A DNA stretch of 64,000 bases from Maribacter stanieri (GCF_900112245.1 NZ_FOYX01000001.1:607856-671855); one strand, 5' to 3'; numbered from the stretch's first letter, positions 1 to 9,256 are shown. A program made the numbers and translations. The notes: generated by a model not told the origin, from the sequence alone.

Positions 1-254
1 TTTACGTTGCCCTAGAGCGAGCGCTACATAACTATTTGAAAGCAAAGTTAAAGATTGAAACTTCTGAATTCAGTAAAGATAAAATTACGGAACTGCTTAC
101 AGAAAAACAGATAGACGATGCTACCGTAAACAGTTTCATCGACCTTCTTAAAAATTGTGAATCTGCCAGATATAGCCCTTTTTCTAACGTACAAATGCAG
201 GCAGATTATGATAAGGCAAGTGAAGTAATCTCTAAAATGGATAAACAATTATAG
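1..254 (+). CDS. batD: BatD-like protein, C-terminal end (partial)
   Basis: The reading frame is open from the window edge (first whole codon at base 3) to the TAG at 252-254 and reads ...YVALERALHNYLKAKLKIET..., typical of the cytoplasmic tail of BatD proteins of Bacteroidota. A TTG at 36 could be taken as a start, but the frame continues upstream, so this is a truncated gene and not a small protein. BatD belongs to the Bat (aerotolerance) operon, a membrane-associated set with von Willebrand A domain partners whose exact role is unsettled. It is followed after 2 bases by a batE-like gene, which supports the call. The identification rests on a short tail plus context. Confidence 0.7.
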   Translation, partial: YVALERALHNYLKAKLKIETSEFSKDKITELLTEKQIDDATVNSFIDLLKNCESARYSPFSNVQMQADYDKASEVISKMDKQL

Positions 255-256
255 GT

Positions 257-1018
257 ATGTTCAAAAAGCTAACTACACTTATTATCCTCTTTACAGCGGT
301 TCTTTGTGCTGCTCAGAACAATCAATTATTTGAGCAAGCAACTGAAGCATACAATGCCGGTGAATATGAAAAAGCTATAAGTTATTACGAGAATATTTTA
401 ACGAACGAAAAGCATTCGGCTGCAGTGTATTATAACCTCGGAAATTCTTACTATAAGCTTAATAATATTGCCGAGAGTATATATTATTACGAAAAAGCGT
501 TGTTGTTATCCCCAAATGACAAGGAGATAAAAACGAATTTAAGTTATGCCCAAAATATGACCATAGATGCAATAGATACTATGCCAGAAACGGGTTTGTC
601 TAGATTATATAAAAATATAACCGGTAAATTAACTTTTGACCAATGGGCTTATACAGCTATAGGGTTTATGCTCCTTTTTGTACTATTTTATATCCTATTT
701 TACTATTCTAATTTTTCCACTAGAAAAAGGTTTACGTTTATTGGTAGTATAGTTGCCCTATTTCTTTGCATTATCTCAATTCTTTTTGCCTACATACAAC
801 GAAATGATTTTGACCAATACCAACCTGCAATTATATTTGCAGAGGAAAGCGTTATTAAATCTGAACCAAACGATACTAGCGCTCAAGTATTTTTAATTCA
901 TGCAGGAACAAAAGTGAATGTTCTAGATCAATTAGATTCATGGAAAAAAATTAAATTAGCAGACGGAAAGACTGGTTGGATTCAAAAAGAAGAACTAAAA
1001 ATGTTGAAGGATTTTTAG
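257..1018 (+). CDS. batE: BatE-like TPR/SH3 membrane protein
   Basis: This 253-aa protein has an N-terminal signal peptide (residues 1-19, ending CAAQ). Tetratricopeptide repeats follow at about 23-105, including AVYYNLGNSYYKLNN and YYEKALLLSPND. Two hydrophobic segments lie at about 131-151 and 158-180, and a bacterial SH3-like domain at about 190-250 contains VLDQLDSWKKIKLADGKTGW. This TPR-TM-SH3 order is the usual layout of BatE, the last gene of the flavobacterial Bat operon. It starts 2 bases after batD and is surely co-transcribed. TPR units probably scaffold partners in the periplasm. No catalytic residues are visible. Confidence 0.85.
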   Translation: MFKKLTTLIILFTAVLCAAQNNQLFEQATEAYNAGEYEKAISYYENILTNEKHSAAVYYNLGNSYYKLNNIAESIYYYEKALLLSPNDKEIKTNLSYAQNMTIDAIDTMPETGLSRLYKNITGKLTFDQWAYTAIGFMLLFVLFYILFYYSNFSTRKRFTFIGSIVALFLCIISILFAYIQRNDFDQYQPAIIFAEESVIKSEPNDTSAQVFLIHAGTKVNVLDQLDSWKKIKLADGKTGWIQKEELKMLKDF

Positions 1019-1076
1019 AAATTTGTTAACAGTTTTTAAACCTTTGCAAACTATCTTTACCGCTCGATTTTAGTAT

Positions 1077-1370
1077 ATGAAATTTTTTGCACGCATTATT
1101 CTTTTGTTATTATGGCTTTTTGCAGTTACTGCACCAAGCATAGTAACTTTATGCGATGTTGAGAACCCAATTGTAATTACCAATCTTAACGAAGAAGAGC
1201 AAGAGACTGGTAAAAAATCTATGGGCGAAGAAAAGTTTGTTAAAGAAAGTTTATTAGATTTTTCAATAGCAGCCATTTTTGAAAATTCTATAATCAGCAA
1301 CTTCAGCATGATAGGCTATATAGATCTGTCATTAGAAGTTCCATCTCCTCCTCCCGACTACATTAGTTAA
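1077..1370 (+). CDS. Small secreted acidic protein upstream of SulP gene
   Basis: This 97-aa protein is not recognised as any named family. Residues 1-22 form a hydrophobic signal peptide or anchor, followed by an acidic stretch (NEEEQETGKK and GEEKFVKE, about 39-57), a weakly hydrophobic segment and a proline-rich end (VPSPPPDYIS). Small proteins of this build occur just upstream of transporter genes in flavobacteria; here it sits 72 bases before a SulP gene and points the same way. The 139-aa protein at 17389 has a comparable plan ahead of an RND operon. The role is unknown; a leader peptide or transporter accessory function is a guess. Confidence 0.6.
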   Translation: MKFFARIILLLLWLFAVTAPSIVTLCDVENPIVITNLNEEEQETGKKSMGEEKFVKESLLDFSIAAIFENSIISNFSMIGYIDLSLEVPSPPPDYIS

Positions 1371-1415
1371 TTTCTTCTTTTTTATTTTATATCAATTAAC
1401 TAATCTGTTCCAAAA

Positions 1416-1423
1416 TAACTTTG
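1416..1423 (+). promoter_or_regulatory. -7 element TAACTTTG before SulP gene
   Basis: TAACTTTG matches the Bacteroidota -7 consensus TAnnTTTG, 19 bases before the ATG at 1443. No TTG is found at the expected -33 spacing. The element sits inside a short inverted repeat (CCAAA-ATAAC-TTTGG, 1410-1424), which might bind a regulator. Confidence 0.45.
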
Positions 1424-1442
1424 GGACATAAACTTTTTATAC

Positions 1443-3035
1443 ATGTTTAAACATATTAAGAGCGATATTCCTGCGAGTATCGTTGTATTCTTTGTAGCCC
1501 TACCATTATGTCTTGGTATAGCATTAGCTAGTGGCGCACCTTTATTTTCAGGATTAATTGCTGGTATTGTTGGTGGTATTTTTGTTGGCGCACTTAGTGG
1601 TTCCAAAATTGGAGTAAGTGGTCCTGCAGCTGGTTTAGCCGCAATTGTATTAACCGCAATAGGTGCTTTAGGTGGTTATGAAAATTTCTTGGTAGCCGTT
1701 GTATTAGGTGGTATTATTCAAATTATTTTCGGAATTTTAAAAGCAGGTGTCATAGGATATTATTTTCCTTCTTCTGTAATTAAAGGTATGCTTACCGGTA
1801 TTGGTATCATCATAATTCTTAAGCAAATACCTCATTTCTTCGGTTATGATCCTGATCCAGAAGGCGATTGGGCTTTCTTTCAAGTTGATGGGGAAAATAC
1901 CTTTTCAGAAATTTTCAATACCATAAATAATATTAGTCCTGGTGCAACTCTTGTTGCCGTTATAGGTATGGCCATTCTTTTATTATGGGATAAAGTTCTT
2001 TCTAAAAAAGGAAAAATATTTCAACTTGTACAAGGTCCTTTAGTAGCTGTTGCAGTTGGTATCATATTCTTTATTGTTACACAAAACAGTGAAATATTTG
2101 CTATTTCATCTGAGCATTTGGTTAGTGTACCTGTTCCTAAAGATGCAGCCTCTTTTATAGGTCAGTTTAGCTTTCCTAATTTTAGTGCCATCACAAATCC
2201 GCAAGTTTGGGTAACAGCTTTTACCATTGCTTTGGTAGCTAGTTTAGAAACTTTACTTTGTGTTGAAGCAACAGATAAATTAGATCCACATAAAAATGTT
2301 ACGCCAACTAACAGAGAATTGCTTGCGCAAGGTGCTGGTAATATCGTATCTGGTTTAATAGGTGGTCTGCCTATTACACAAGTTATTGTTCGTAGTTCTG
2401 CTAACATACAATCTAATGGTAGAACTAAGCTTTCAGCAATAATTCATGGTTTTCTATTACTGATTTCTGTTATTTTAATTCCTACACTATTAAATATGAT
2501 TCCGCTATCAGTTTTAGCAGCCATATTATTTATTGTAGGTTATAAACTAGCGAAGCCAGCGTTATTTGTAAAAATGTATCAATTAGGTTGGAAACAATCC
2601 GTGCCTTTTTTCGTAACGGTATTCGGTATCGTTTTTACAGATTTATTAATCGGTATTAGTTTAGGTCTTGCCGTAGGTATTGTAGTAATTCTTTTAAAAA
2701 GCTATCAAAACTCGCATTTTCTACATATTGAAGATAATAGTAATGGTAAGCATAAGATAAAAATGTCTTTGGCAGAAGAAGTAACCTTTTTCAATAAAGG
2801 TGCTATTCTTAAAGAACTAGACAATCTTCCAAGAGATACGTATTTAGAATTAGACATTTTAAAGACCAGGTATTTGGATTATGATATCGTTGAGATTTTA
2901 GAAGATTTCAGGCTTAAGGCATCAGAGAGAAACATAGATATTAAGTTAATTTCAAAGAGAGGTGTTGTTGAAAATCCGCCAAGTTTTATAGGATTCTTTG
3001 AGGAACGCCCAAAATCTAAATTGAGCTTAAGCTAA
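1443..3035 (+). CDS. SulP family inorganic anion transporter
   Basis: This 530-aa protein is a multispanning SulP/SLC26 transporter. It begins directly with the first membrane helices (DIPASIVVFFVALPLCLGIA) and has the family signature region around GSKIGVSGPAAGLAAIV, followed by about 10-14 hydrophobic segments to residue ~420. The C-terminal ~100 residues form a STAS-like domain that lacks a clear D-S-G loop. SulP proteins carry sulfate, bicarbonate or other anions. With a beta-carbonic anhydrase two genes downstream, bicarbonate uptake is the likeliest role, which is an inference from context. The ATG is 19 bases past a -7 element. Confidence 0.9.
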   Translation: MFKHIKSDIPASIVVFFVALPLCLGIALASGAPLFSGLIAGIVGGIFVGALSGSKIGVSGPAAGLAAIVLTAIGALGGYENFLVAVVLGGIIQIIFGILKAGVIGYYFPSSVIKGMLTGIGIIIILKQIPHFFGYDPDPEGDWAFFQVDGENTFSEIFNTINNISPGATLVAVIGMAILLLWDKVLSKKGKIFQLVQGPLVAVAVGIIFFIVTQNSEIFAISSEHLVSVPVPKDAASFIGQFSFPNFSAITNPQVWVTAFTIALVASLETLLCVEATDKLDPHKNVTPTNRELLAQGAGNIVSGLIGGLPITQVIVRSSANIQSNGRTKLSAIIHGFLLLISVILIPTLLNMIPLSVLAAILFIVGYKLAKPALFVKMYQLGWKQSVPFFVTVFGIVFTDLLIGISLGLAVGIVVILLKSYQNSHFLHIEDNSNGKHKIKMSLAEEVTFFNKGAILKELDNLPRDTYLELDILKTRYLDYDIVEILEDFRLKASERNIDIKLISKRGVVENPPSFIGFFEERPKSKLSLS

Positions 3036-3074
3036 CAGATTGGGATTATATTCAATCAACTAAAAAAAACAAAA

Positions 3075-3902
3075 ATGAGTAAAAAATATAAAATCGTTGT
3101 TTTCTCAGATTTGAAAAAATCTTTGGGAAATACACTTAAAAGTACGCTTAGCCTAGCTAAGATGCTCAATGGAGAAATAGCCATTTTCCATGTTAAGAAA
3201 GCGACAGAAGTAGTTACTGAAGACAGCCATCTTTCAGCAATACGTTCTTTGAATAGTGAATATAGAGATATGGATAACGATATAAATTCTATCGTCACAA
3301 CATATTCCAAAGATTTTGGTGTACCATTAACCTATTCTTGTACTATTGGAAATCTTAAAAATGAAATAGCCAATTACATTGAAAAGGAAAAGCCAGATTT
3401 TATAGTATTAGGAAAAAGAAAATCTAAGGTATTTAACATCCTTGGAGACAATCTTATTCCGTTTGTACTTAAAAAGCATAATGGACCTGTTTTTTTGTCT
3501 GATGAAAATCAAGTTCTTAACATCGACAAAGATTTATCTTTAGGTGTATTAAGTGGTGACGAAGAGACATCAATAGCTTCACTGACAGAAAATTTACTTT
3601 TACATTCGCAAAAGCCTTTAAAATCATTTAGAATATTAAAGAATGCTGACACTTCAGATAAAACAAAAGTGTCAAAAGAAAGAAAGGAGATTGAATTTGT
3701 ATTTGATAGTAACGATAATTCTATAAAGAATATATCAAACTATGTAGCTATCAATAATATTAATCTACTTTGCATCAATAGATCACAAAATAAGGGAGAT
3801 TCTAAAAACAAATCTCTTTCTATGCCCACTAATATTAACGACATCATCAATAATCTTAATGTTCCTCTAATACTAATGGGCCAAACAAATTATACATTGT
3901 AA
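3075..3902 (+). CDS. Universal stress protein-like protein
   Basis: This 275-aa cytoplasmic protein opens KKYKIVVFSDLKKSLGNTL, the first strand and helix of a UspA fold. It has the ...EKEKPDFIVLGKRKS... segment at about 98-115 that matches the typical DLIVMGxR/K region. The second half looks like a more diverged repeat of the same fold, ending NVPLILMGQ, so it is probably a tandem-domain Usp. The canonical GxxG nucleotide-binding loop is not clear. It lies between a SulP transporter and a carbonic anhydrase (40- and 16-base gaps), so it is co-transcribed and may sense or tune carbon uptake. Confidence 0.7.
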   Translation: MSKKYKIVVFSDLKKSLGNTLKSTLSLAKMLNGEIAIFHVKKATEVVTEDSHLSAIRSLNSEYRDMDNDINSIVTTYSKDFGVPLTYSCTIGNLKNEIANYIEKEKPDFIVLGKRKSKVFNILGDNLIPFVLKKHNGPVFLSDENQVLNIDKDLSLGVLSGDEETSIASLTENLLLHSQKPLKSFRILKNADTSDKTKVSKERKEIEFVFDSNDNSIKNISNYVAINNINLLCINRSQNKGDSKNKSLSMPTNINDIINNLNVPLILMGQTNYTL

Positions 3903-3918
3903 ATAATTATAAAAAAAT

Positions 3919-4548
3919 ATGAAAGCACATACTAAAGAAACACAATCAACGATGACTCCTAAGAAATCATTAGATTTCTTAAAAGAAGGAAATCAAAGAT
4001 TTCAGAATAACCTAAAAGCTAATCGTAACCTTTTAGAGCAAGTAAATGACACTAGCGAAGGTCAATTTCCTTTCGCTACTATATTAAGCTGTATAGATTC
4101 AAGAGTTTCTGCAGAACTAGTTTTTGACCAAGGACTTGGAGATATCTTTAGTGTTAGAATAGCTGGTAATTTTGTAAACGAAGACATACTTGGAAGTATG
4201 GAATTTGGTTGCAAATTAGCTGGCACCAATTTAATTGTTGTTTTAGGCCATACAAGTTGTGGTGCTATAAAAGGTGCTTGTGACCATGCCAGGTTAGGTA
4301 ATTTAACTGCGCTTATCAAAAAAATAGAGCCAGCTGTAGATGCTGTTAAAGAACCGACCGATGAAAGCTTACGAAATTCAAAAAACTTAGATTTCGTAGA
4401 TAGTGTTTCAGCAAAAAATGTTGAATTAACTATTGACAATATCAGAAAACAAAGTCCGGTATTAGCAGAAATGGAAGAAAATGGTGAAGTCATGATAGTG
4501 GGAGCTATGTATGATATCGCTACTGGTGCCGTTGATTTTTACAACTAG
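3919..4548 (+). CDS. Beta-class carbonic anhydrase
   Basis: This 209-aa enzyme interconverts CO2 and bicarbonate. The beta-class zinc ligands are visible: Cys58 with the Asp60-Arg62 dyad (SCIDSRVSAE), and His111/Cys114 (GHTSCGAIKGA). The length is normal for the family. No signal peptide is seen, so it should be cytoplasmic, where it would hold or convert bicarbonate brought in by the flanking SulP proteins. The next ATG at 3952 is a possible alternative start. A strong hairpin follows the gene, so the first three carbon-module genes form one unit and the second SulP gene has its own start region. Confidence 0.93.
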   Translation: MKAHTKETQSTMTPKKSLDFLKEGNQRFQNNLKANRNLLEQVNDTSEGQFPFATILSCIDSRVSAELVFDQGLGDIFSVRIAGNFVNEDILGSMEFGCKLAGTNLIVVLGHTSCGAIKGACDHARLGNLTALIKKIEPAVDAVKEPTDESLRNSKNLDFVDSVSAKNVELTIDNIRKQSPVLAEMEENGEVMIVGAMYDIATGAVDFYN

Positions 4549-4570
4549 AATCAACAGTACATAACACAAA

Positions 4571-4598
4571 TAGAGCCGATGTTAAACCATCGGCTCTA
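4571..4598 (+). terminator. Hairpin after carbonic anhydrase gene
   Basis: An 11-bp perfect stem (TAGAGCCGATG pairing with CATCGGCTCTA) encloses a 6-base loop 22 bases after the stop. There is no strong T-tract, so it may be a weak terminator or an mRNA-stabilising 3' end. Confidence 0.6.
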
Positions 4599-4714
4599 TA
4601 CTTAAGGGAAATCAATCAATTATTCGCAGCCAACGAAAATTTATTAATTAAACACGAGTAGAATCACTTCTAATTATTGTGACTCTATCTCATTAAAATT
4701 CATTATTTTAAATT

Positions 4715-6589
4715 ATGAAGAATTTATTTTCAAATTTCAGAGGAGATTTATTTGGCGGTATTACAGCGGGTATTGTTGCTTTACCTTTAGCACTTGCGTT
4801 TGGGGTTAGCTCAGGTTTAGGACCTAGTGCCGGACTTTATGGTGCTATTTTTATAAGTTTTTTTGCAGCACTTTTTGGCGGAACCAGTACACAAATATCT
4901 GGACCTACAGCACCAATGACTGCTGTGAGTATGGTGGTAATAGCCGGTATTGTTGCCATGAACGATGGTAGTCTTGAAAAAGCCCTACCTGCAATTTTAA
5001 TAGTTTTTCTTTTAGCGGGATTAATGCAAATTGGCTTAGGCCTTTTGGGTATTGGAAAATACATTAGATATATTCCTTACCCGGTAGTATCTGGTTTTAT
5101 GACAGCTATTGGTGTTATAATTTTAGTTACACAAATTTTACCGGCTATTGGGTATTACCCAAAAGAAGATGCTGAGTTTGTAAACCTATACAAACCTATG
5201 GCCGAAGAGATTATTCTAGATAATATCTTAAAAGAAGAAGCTGGTGAAGGTATATTAGTTTTAGAGGATTTTAAGGAGACTATCTCTCGTGCTGAAGGAA
5301 TAACGGAAGCCGATATGATGAAAGAGGCTCAAACATTAGCTAAATCTGAAGCATCTGGGGTAATAGGTGCTATTAAAGTATTACCAAGAGCACTTAAAAA
5401 CATTAATTGGCTCGAATTAATTCTTGCCCTTTCTACCATTGCCATCATTTATGGTTTCAAAAAAATAACCACTACAATTCCAAGTGCTTTGGTTGCACTA
5501 ATTGTGGTGTCTGGTGTGGCTTATGGATTTGGCTTAGACTATAGACCAATAGAACAAATACCAAGCGGTTTTCCTATGCCTAACCTTGGCATATTTACCC
5601 AATTTCAATTAAGTTCCGTAACTCCATATGTATTTACCGCTCTTACGTTAGCATTACTTGGTGCCATAGATTCACTTTTAACTTCTGTAGTTGCAGATAA
5701 CATGACCAAAACCAAACACAAGCCAAACAAAGAATTAGTTGGTCAAGGTATTGGTAACAGTATTGCTGCAATATTTGGTGGAATACCAGGCGCAGGAGCT
5801 ACTATACGTACTGTTGTAAATATTAATGCAGGTGGTAAAACAAAATTATCTGGTATGGTTGCCGGTGTTCTACTACTGATTGTACTTCTAGCTCTTGGCC
5901 CTATTGCTTCTCAAATTCCTGCTGCGGTACTAGCCGGTATTTTAGTTACGGTAGGTATTGGTGTTATGGATTATAAAGGTTTAAAGGCAATTCCAAGTTT
6001 ACCAAAAGATATGAGCTTAGGACCTATTAAATTTAGCTCTGAGGTAGTTATAATGCTTGTAGTTCTGGTACTTTCTTCTGTTTGGAACTTGGTTTACGCA
6101 GTTGGTGTAGGTCTAGTAATTGCTTCTTTAATGTTTATGAAGAAAATGGGCGATTTAACAGCAGAACGATCAGATGTAAAATCATTAGAAAAAGAAGTAA
6201 ACTGGCCAGATGAAGCTGCGTTTCCTAAAAGTCTACAAGAAGAAGTATTTATTAAGCATTTGAAAGGACCGTTATTTTTTGGATCTACTAGTGAGTTTCA
6301 ACAAATGGCAGATCAAATACCTGAAACGGCATCTACCGTAATTATAAGAATGGGTAGAATGCAGTACATGGATCAATCTGGTCTATATACTCTTGAAGAT
6401 GTTTTAATTAGCCTTAGGAAATCTGGGATTAACATACTTTTTGTTGAAGTATTAAAACAGCCTCGTTATATGATGGAACGTGTTGGGGTAATACCTCAAT
6501 TAATACCAGAAGAACATATTTTTGATACATTTGATGAGTGTTTAGTATGGGTTAAATCTAACGTAAAAGACAAATTCGTTACTAGTTAA
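4715..6589 (+). CDS. SulP family transporter with STAS domain
   Basis: This second SulP protein has 624 aa and only distant similarity to the one at 1443. The membrane core starts at residue ~8 and includes GGTSTQISGPTAPMTAVSMV and AGATIRTVVNINAGG. A hydrophilic insert of about 70 residues (around 150-220, rich in E and K) separates two membrane segments. The C-terminal STAS domain (about 515-620) contains the MDQSGLYTLEDV loop, close to the D-S-G consensus. Its position beside the carbonic anhydrase suggests bicarbonate transport, possibly Na+-dependent; sulfate cannot be excluded. A hairpin upstream and a 166-base gap indicate separate transcription. Confidence 0.9.
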   Translation: MKNLFSNFRGDLFGGITAGIVALPLALAFGVSSGLGPSAGLYGAIFISFFAALFGGTSTQISGPTAPMTAVSMVVIAGIVAMNDGSLEKALPAILIVFLLAGLMQIGLGLLGIGKYIRYIPYPVVSGFMTAIGVIILVTQILPAIGYYPKEDAEFVNLYKPMAEEIILDNILKEEAGEGILVLEDFKETISRAEGITEADMMKEAQTLAKSEASGVIGAIKVLPRALKNINWLELILALSTIAIIYGFKKITTTIPSALVALIVVSGVAYGFGLDYRPIEQIPSGFPMPNLGIFTQFQLSSVTPYVFTALTLALLGAIDSLLTSVVADNMTKTKHKPNKELVGQGIGNSIAAIFGGIPGAGATIRTVVNINAGGKTKLSGMVAGVLLLIVLLALGPIASQIPAAVLAGILVTVGIGVMDYKGLKAIPSLPKDMSLGPIKFSSEVVIMLVVLVLSSVWNLVYAVGVGLVIASLMFMKKMGDLTAERSDVKSLEKEVNWPDEAAFPKSLQEEVFIKHLKGPLFFGSTSEFQQMADQIPETASTVIIRMGRMQYMDQSGLYTLEDVLISLRKSGINILFVEVLKQPRYMMERVGVIPQLIPEEHIFDTFDECLVWVKSNVKDKFVTS

Positions 6590-6634
6590 ACCATCAAAAC
6601 CAATAAAAACATATCATACCTCTTTTAAAAGTTT

Positions 6635-6642
6635 TAAATTTG
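6635..6642 (+). promoter_or_regulatory. -7 element TAAATTTG before pheS
   Basis: TAAATTTG is a full match to TAnnTTTG, 19 bases before the pheS ATG. No convincing TTG lies about 19 bases further upstream. Confidence 0.5.
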
Positions 6643-6660
6643 GGGCTTTAATCAACATTC

Positions 6661-7680
6661 ATGATTGATAAGATAAAGGAACAAATCTCTGAAGTAGCAT
6701 CGTTCACAGCTGATAATTTAGAAGCCGTTGAAACGTTTAGAATTAAATATTTGGGTAAAAAGGGTATTCTTAATGACTTCTTTGCGGAGTTTAAGAATGT
6801 GCCTAATGACCAGAAAAAAGAGTTCGGGCAAACCATAAACGAACTTAAACAAGCTGCAACGGAAAAAGTAGAATCTTTAAAAGAGGTTTTAGAAAATAAT
6901 CATACGGATGAACAGGTATATGGCGATTTAACCAGACCTGGAAATCCTATTGAATTAGGAGCGCGTCATCCTATTTCTATTGTTAAGAATAAAATCATTG
7001 ACATTTTCTCTAGAATTGGCTTCAACGTTTCTGAAGGACCTGAAATTGAAGATGACTGGCATAACTTTACTGCTTTAAATCTTCCAGAATACCATCCTGC
7101 AAGAGATATGCAAGATACTTTCTTTGTTCAAACAGATCCAGATATCTTATTACGTACACACACCTCATCGGTACAAGTACGCTACATGGAAAACAACCAA
7201 CCTCCCATAAGAACCATTTCACCTGGTAGAGTTTATAGGAATGAGGCTATTTCCGCTAGATCTCACTGTTTCTTTCATCAAGTAGAAGGGCTTTATATTG
7301 ACAAGGATGTTTCGTTTGCAGATTTAAAACAAACACTACAATATTTTACGACAGAACTTTTTGGGAAATCCAAAATTAGGCTTAGACCTTCTTATTTTCC
7401 TTTTACAGAACCAAGTGCAGAAGTAGATGTTTATTGGGGACTGGAAACTGAAACAGATTATAAAATGACCAAAGGTACCGGTTGGTTAGAGATTATGGGC
7501 TGCGGTATGGTAGACCCCAACGTACTTAAGAACTGTGGTATAGACCCAGATATATATTCCGGATTTGCCTTTGGGATGGGTATTGACCGTATTGCACTTT
7601 TACTGCATCAAATTTCAGATATTCGTTTATTGAGCGAAAATGATTTACGTTTTCTAGAGCAATTTAGAAGTGCCCTTTAA
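6661..7680 (+). CDS. pheS: Phenylalanine--tRNA ligase alpha subunit
   Basis: This 339-aa class II aminoacyl-tRNA synthetase subunit charges tRNA-Phe with phenylalanine as an alpha2-beta2 enzyme. It has the N-terminal coiled-coil arm (about 1-90), motif 2 around residue 188-206 ([20 protein letters not shown]) and motif 3 near 301 ([15 protein letters not shown]). The length is standard. pheT is not next to it, which is common in Bacteroidota. The ATG follows a -7 element closely, giving a short leader. Confidence 0.97.
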   Translation: MIDKIKEQISEVASFTADNLEAVETFRIKYLGKKGILNDFFAEFKNVPNDQKKEFGQTINELKQAATEKVESLKEVLENNHTDEQVYGDLTRPGNPIELGARHPISIVKNKIIDIFSRIGFNVSEGPEIEDDWHNFTALNLPEYHPARDMQDTFFVQTDPDILLRTHTSSVQVRYMENNQPPIRTISPGRVYRNEAISARSHCFFHQVEGLYIDKDVSFADLKQTLQYFTTELFGKSKIRLRPSYFPFTEPSAEVDVYWGLETETDYKMTKGTGWLEIMGCGMVDPNVLKNCGIDPDIYSGFAFGMGIDRIALLLHQISDIRLLSENDLRFLEQFRSAL

Positions 7681-7689
7681 AATCACTTT

Positions 7690-8085
7690 GTGAAAAAAGA
7701 TATTGAAATACCTGTTGTCAAAGATGTTCATGTTGCCATTATTAGAGAATGGAACGAAGAATTTTTAGATAAAGACTGGAATGCCTATATCATAAATGAT
7801 CGTAATACACCTATTGAATTGACCATGGTAGTATCCAAAGGTTATGATGGTGAACGCAAAACGTCAATAATGAGACACGCTATTGGTGATCTTGAATCTA
7901 AATCTTACAAGAAAATTGAAGTTGTTCAAGAGGACCTACTCGCTTTGGACAATGAATTTTTTGTTACATTTTATGCGGATAATAAATTGCACGAAAAACG
8001 CTTTGTGTTCGAAAAGAATACCGTGACAGAAAATAACTTGATTAACATTCAATTGATCGATAAAGAGGGCATTTTGGCTAAATAA
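7690..8085 (+). CDS. Conserved hypothetical protein after pheS
   Basis: This 131-aa soluble protein starts with GTG (7690), 9 bases after the pheS stop. No domain is recognised. It lacks a signal peptide and is rich in charged residues with alternating hydrophobics (YNAYIINDRNTPIELTMVVS-type strands), suggesting a small beta-rich fold. Similar short proteins follow pheS in many flavobacteria, so it is probably co-transcribed with it. No catalytic motif is visible. Confidence 0.75.
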   Translation: MKKDIEIPVVKDVHVAIIREWNEEFLDKDWNAYIINDRNTPIELTMVVSKGYDGERKTSIMRHAIGDLESKSYKKIEVVQEDLLALDNEFFVTFYADNKLHEKRFVFEKNTVTENNLINIQLIDKEGILAK

Positions 8086-8134
8086 GGTTTTAAAAAGCAA
8101 CCTATGCGTCATGCGGCTATCTAGTAAATAAAAC

Positions 8135-8596
8135 ATGAAGCTTAAAATTGTAATCTTATTATTCATCATTATTTTAAACAATGCCTGTGACGTTTCTCAG
8201 GAAGGAACAGATTGTTCTTTAGTTGATTGTGCAGTTGGACAATTATTTTCTGTTGAGTTGATCGATAATCAACGTAATAATTTGATAACTAACGGTACCT
8301 ATGCCATTTCAGAAATATCAATAACTACTAATGAATCTGAAATAGATTTAATACCCTTTAACTCTAACGATTTTCTAAATTTTATAGTTGAAAATAAAAG
8401 TGGAGAAAGCATTTATACCATACGATTTTCAGAATCTGAAATTGATACGTTAAATCTCAATTTGGTTGAGTTGAACCAAACCTCTGTATGCTGCGGTCCC
8501 TATTATTCAGTTCAAAATGCTACTTATAATGGTGCCGATCATGAGATACTGGCTAACGAGAATGATGATTTTTTTAAAATTACTGTAGTCAAATAA
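8135..8596 (+). CDS. Putative lipoprotein
   Basis: This 153-aa protein has a lipoprotein signal peptide (MKLKIVILLFIIILNNAC, lipobox-like NNAC at residues 15-18), so the mature protein would begin at Cys18 and be anchored in a membrane. The mature part holds five further cysteines, including CSLVDC and CCGPYYS, and reads as a small beta-rich domain. The family is not recognised. It stands alone between pheS and the efflux regulator. Confidence 0.7.
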   Translation: MKLKIVILLFIIILNNACDVSQEGTDCSLVDCAVGQLFSVELIDNQRNNLITNGTYAISEISITTNESEIDLIPFNSNDFLNFIVENKSGESIYTIRFSESEIDTLNLNLVELNQTSVCCGPYYSVQNATYNGADHEILANENDDFFKITVVK

Positions 8597-8725
8597 CTAA
8601 AATTATTCCATTTCTAAACTCCTATAAATAGTAGAGATATAGGGCTAAATAGCTGTTTAACGGTATTCTACAACAACTTCGATTCTTCTATATTTCAATA
8701 CTTTAACAATTTTTAAGTTCTTTTG

Positions 8726-8743
8726 GTTTGTTTGTAACCGAAC
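8726..8743. promoter_or_regulatory. Operator-like palindrome, copy 1
   Basis: GTTTGTTTGTAACCGAAC is an imperfect 18-bp palindrome that matches the second copy at 9274-9291 in 15 of 18 positions. It covers the -33 TTG of the regulator promoter, the placement expected for autorepression by the GbsR-type protein encoded just downstream. Confidence 0.6.
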
Positions 8744-8757
8744 TAATCATACCTTTG
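8728..8757 (+). promoter_or_regulatory. Promoter of GbsR-type regulator gene
   Basis: TTG (8728-8730), a 19-base spacer and TACCTTTG (8750-8757) make a full Bacteroidota promoter. The start codon is 19 bases after the -7 box. Confidence 0.75.
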
Positions 8758-8776
8758 TCCCTTCAATTTGCGAATT

Positions 8777-9256
8777 ATGGAAAAAGAAGAAAATAAACAA
8801 AGGTTAATAGAGGAGCTTGGAGTTCACTTTGAAGCCGAATATAATTTACCTCCATTAGCAGCAAGAATATTTGGAAATCTTGTAGTAACCGAAGAGGTTG
8901 GACTTACATTTGATGATTGTCTTACAAAAAGAGGAGCAAGTAAAAGCTCTATTTCAACATCACTCAATTTGTTGCTTCAGTTAGGTATGATTACCTATTT
9001 CACTAAATCTGGAGATAGAAGAAGGTATTTTAAGATATCGGATAAAAGCACATTTTTCATTAAGAAACTTGAACAAGCACTTAAAAAAGCAGCAAAAGAA
9101 TCTAAAATGATACAAACGGTTGCTGAATATGATCAAAAGTATAATCCTGAAAAGTATGCATCTAATAAGCCAAAAATAGAAGCTTATTTAGAATGTCTTA
9201 GTCAAAATGAAAAAACATACCAAGACACTATTGAAGCATTAAAAAAGCTACTTTAA
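8777..9256 (+). CDS. GbsR/MarR family transcriptional regulator
   Basis: This 159-aa winged-helix DNA-binding protein reads MEKEENKQRLIEELGVHFEA, then a GbsR-type core (LPPLAARIFGNLVV, KSSISTSLNLLLQLGMI, GDRRRYFKI) at about 20-95, followed by a C-terminal helical dimerisation part. The ATG at 8777 is chosen over a TTG at 8768 because of the promoter spacing and normal family start. It lies directly ahead of an RND efflux operon, with identical-looking 18-bp palindromes before both, so it most likely represses itself and the pump. The inducer is unknown. Confidence 0.88.
   Translation: MEKEENKQRLIEELGVHFEAEYNLPPLAARIFGNLVVTEEVGLTFDDCLTKRGASKSSISTSLNLLLQLGMITYFTKSGDRRRYFKISDKSTFFIKKLEQALKKAAKESKMIQTVAEYDQKYNPEKYASNKPKIEAYLECLSQNEKTYQDTIEALKKLL

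Noticed and set aside
1443-6589. DAB-type (DabA/DabB) carbon-concentrating system
   Set aside because: No DabA-like (DUF2309) or NuoL-like protein is present; the module is SulP plus carbonic anhydrase.
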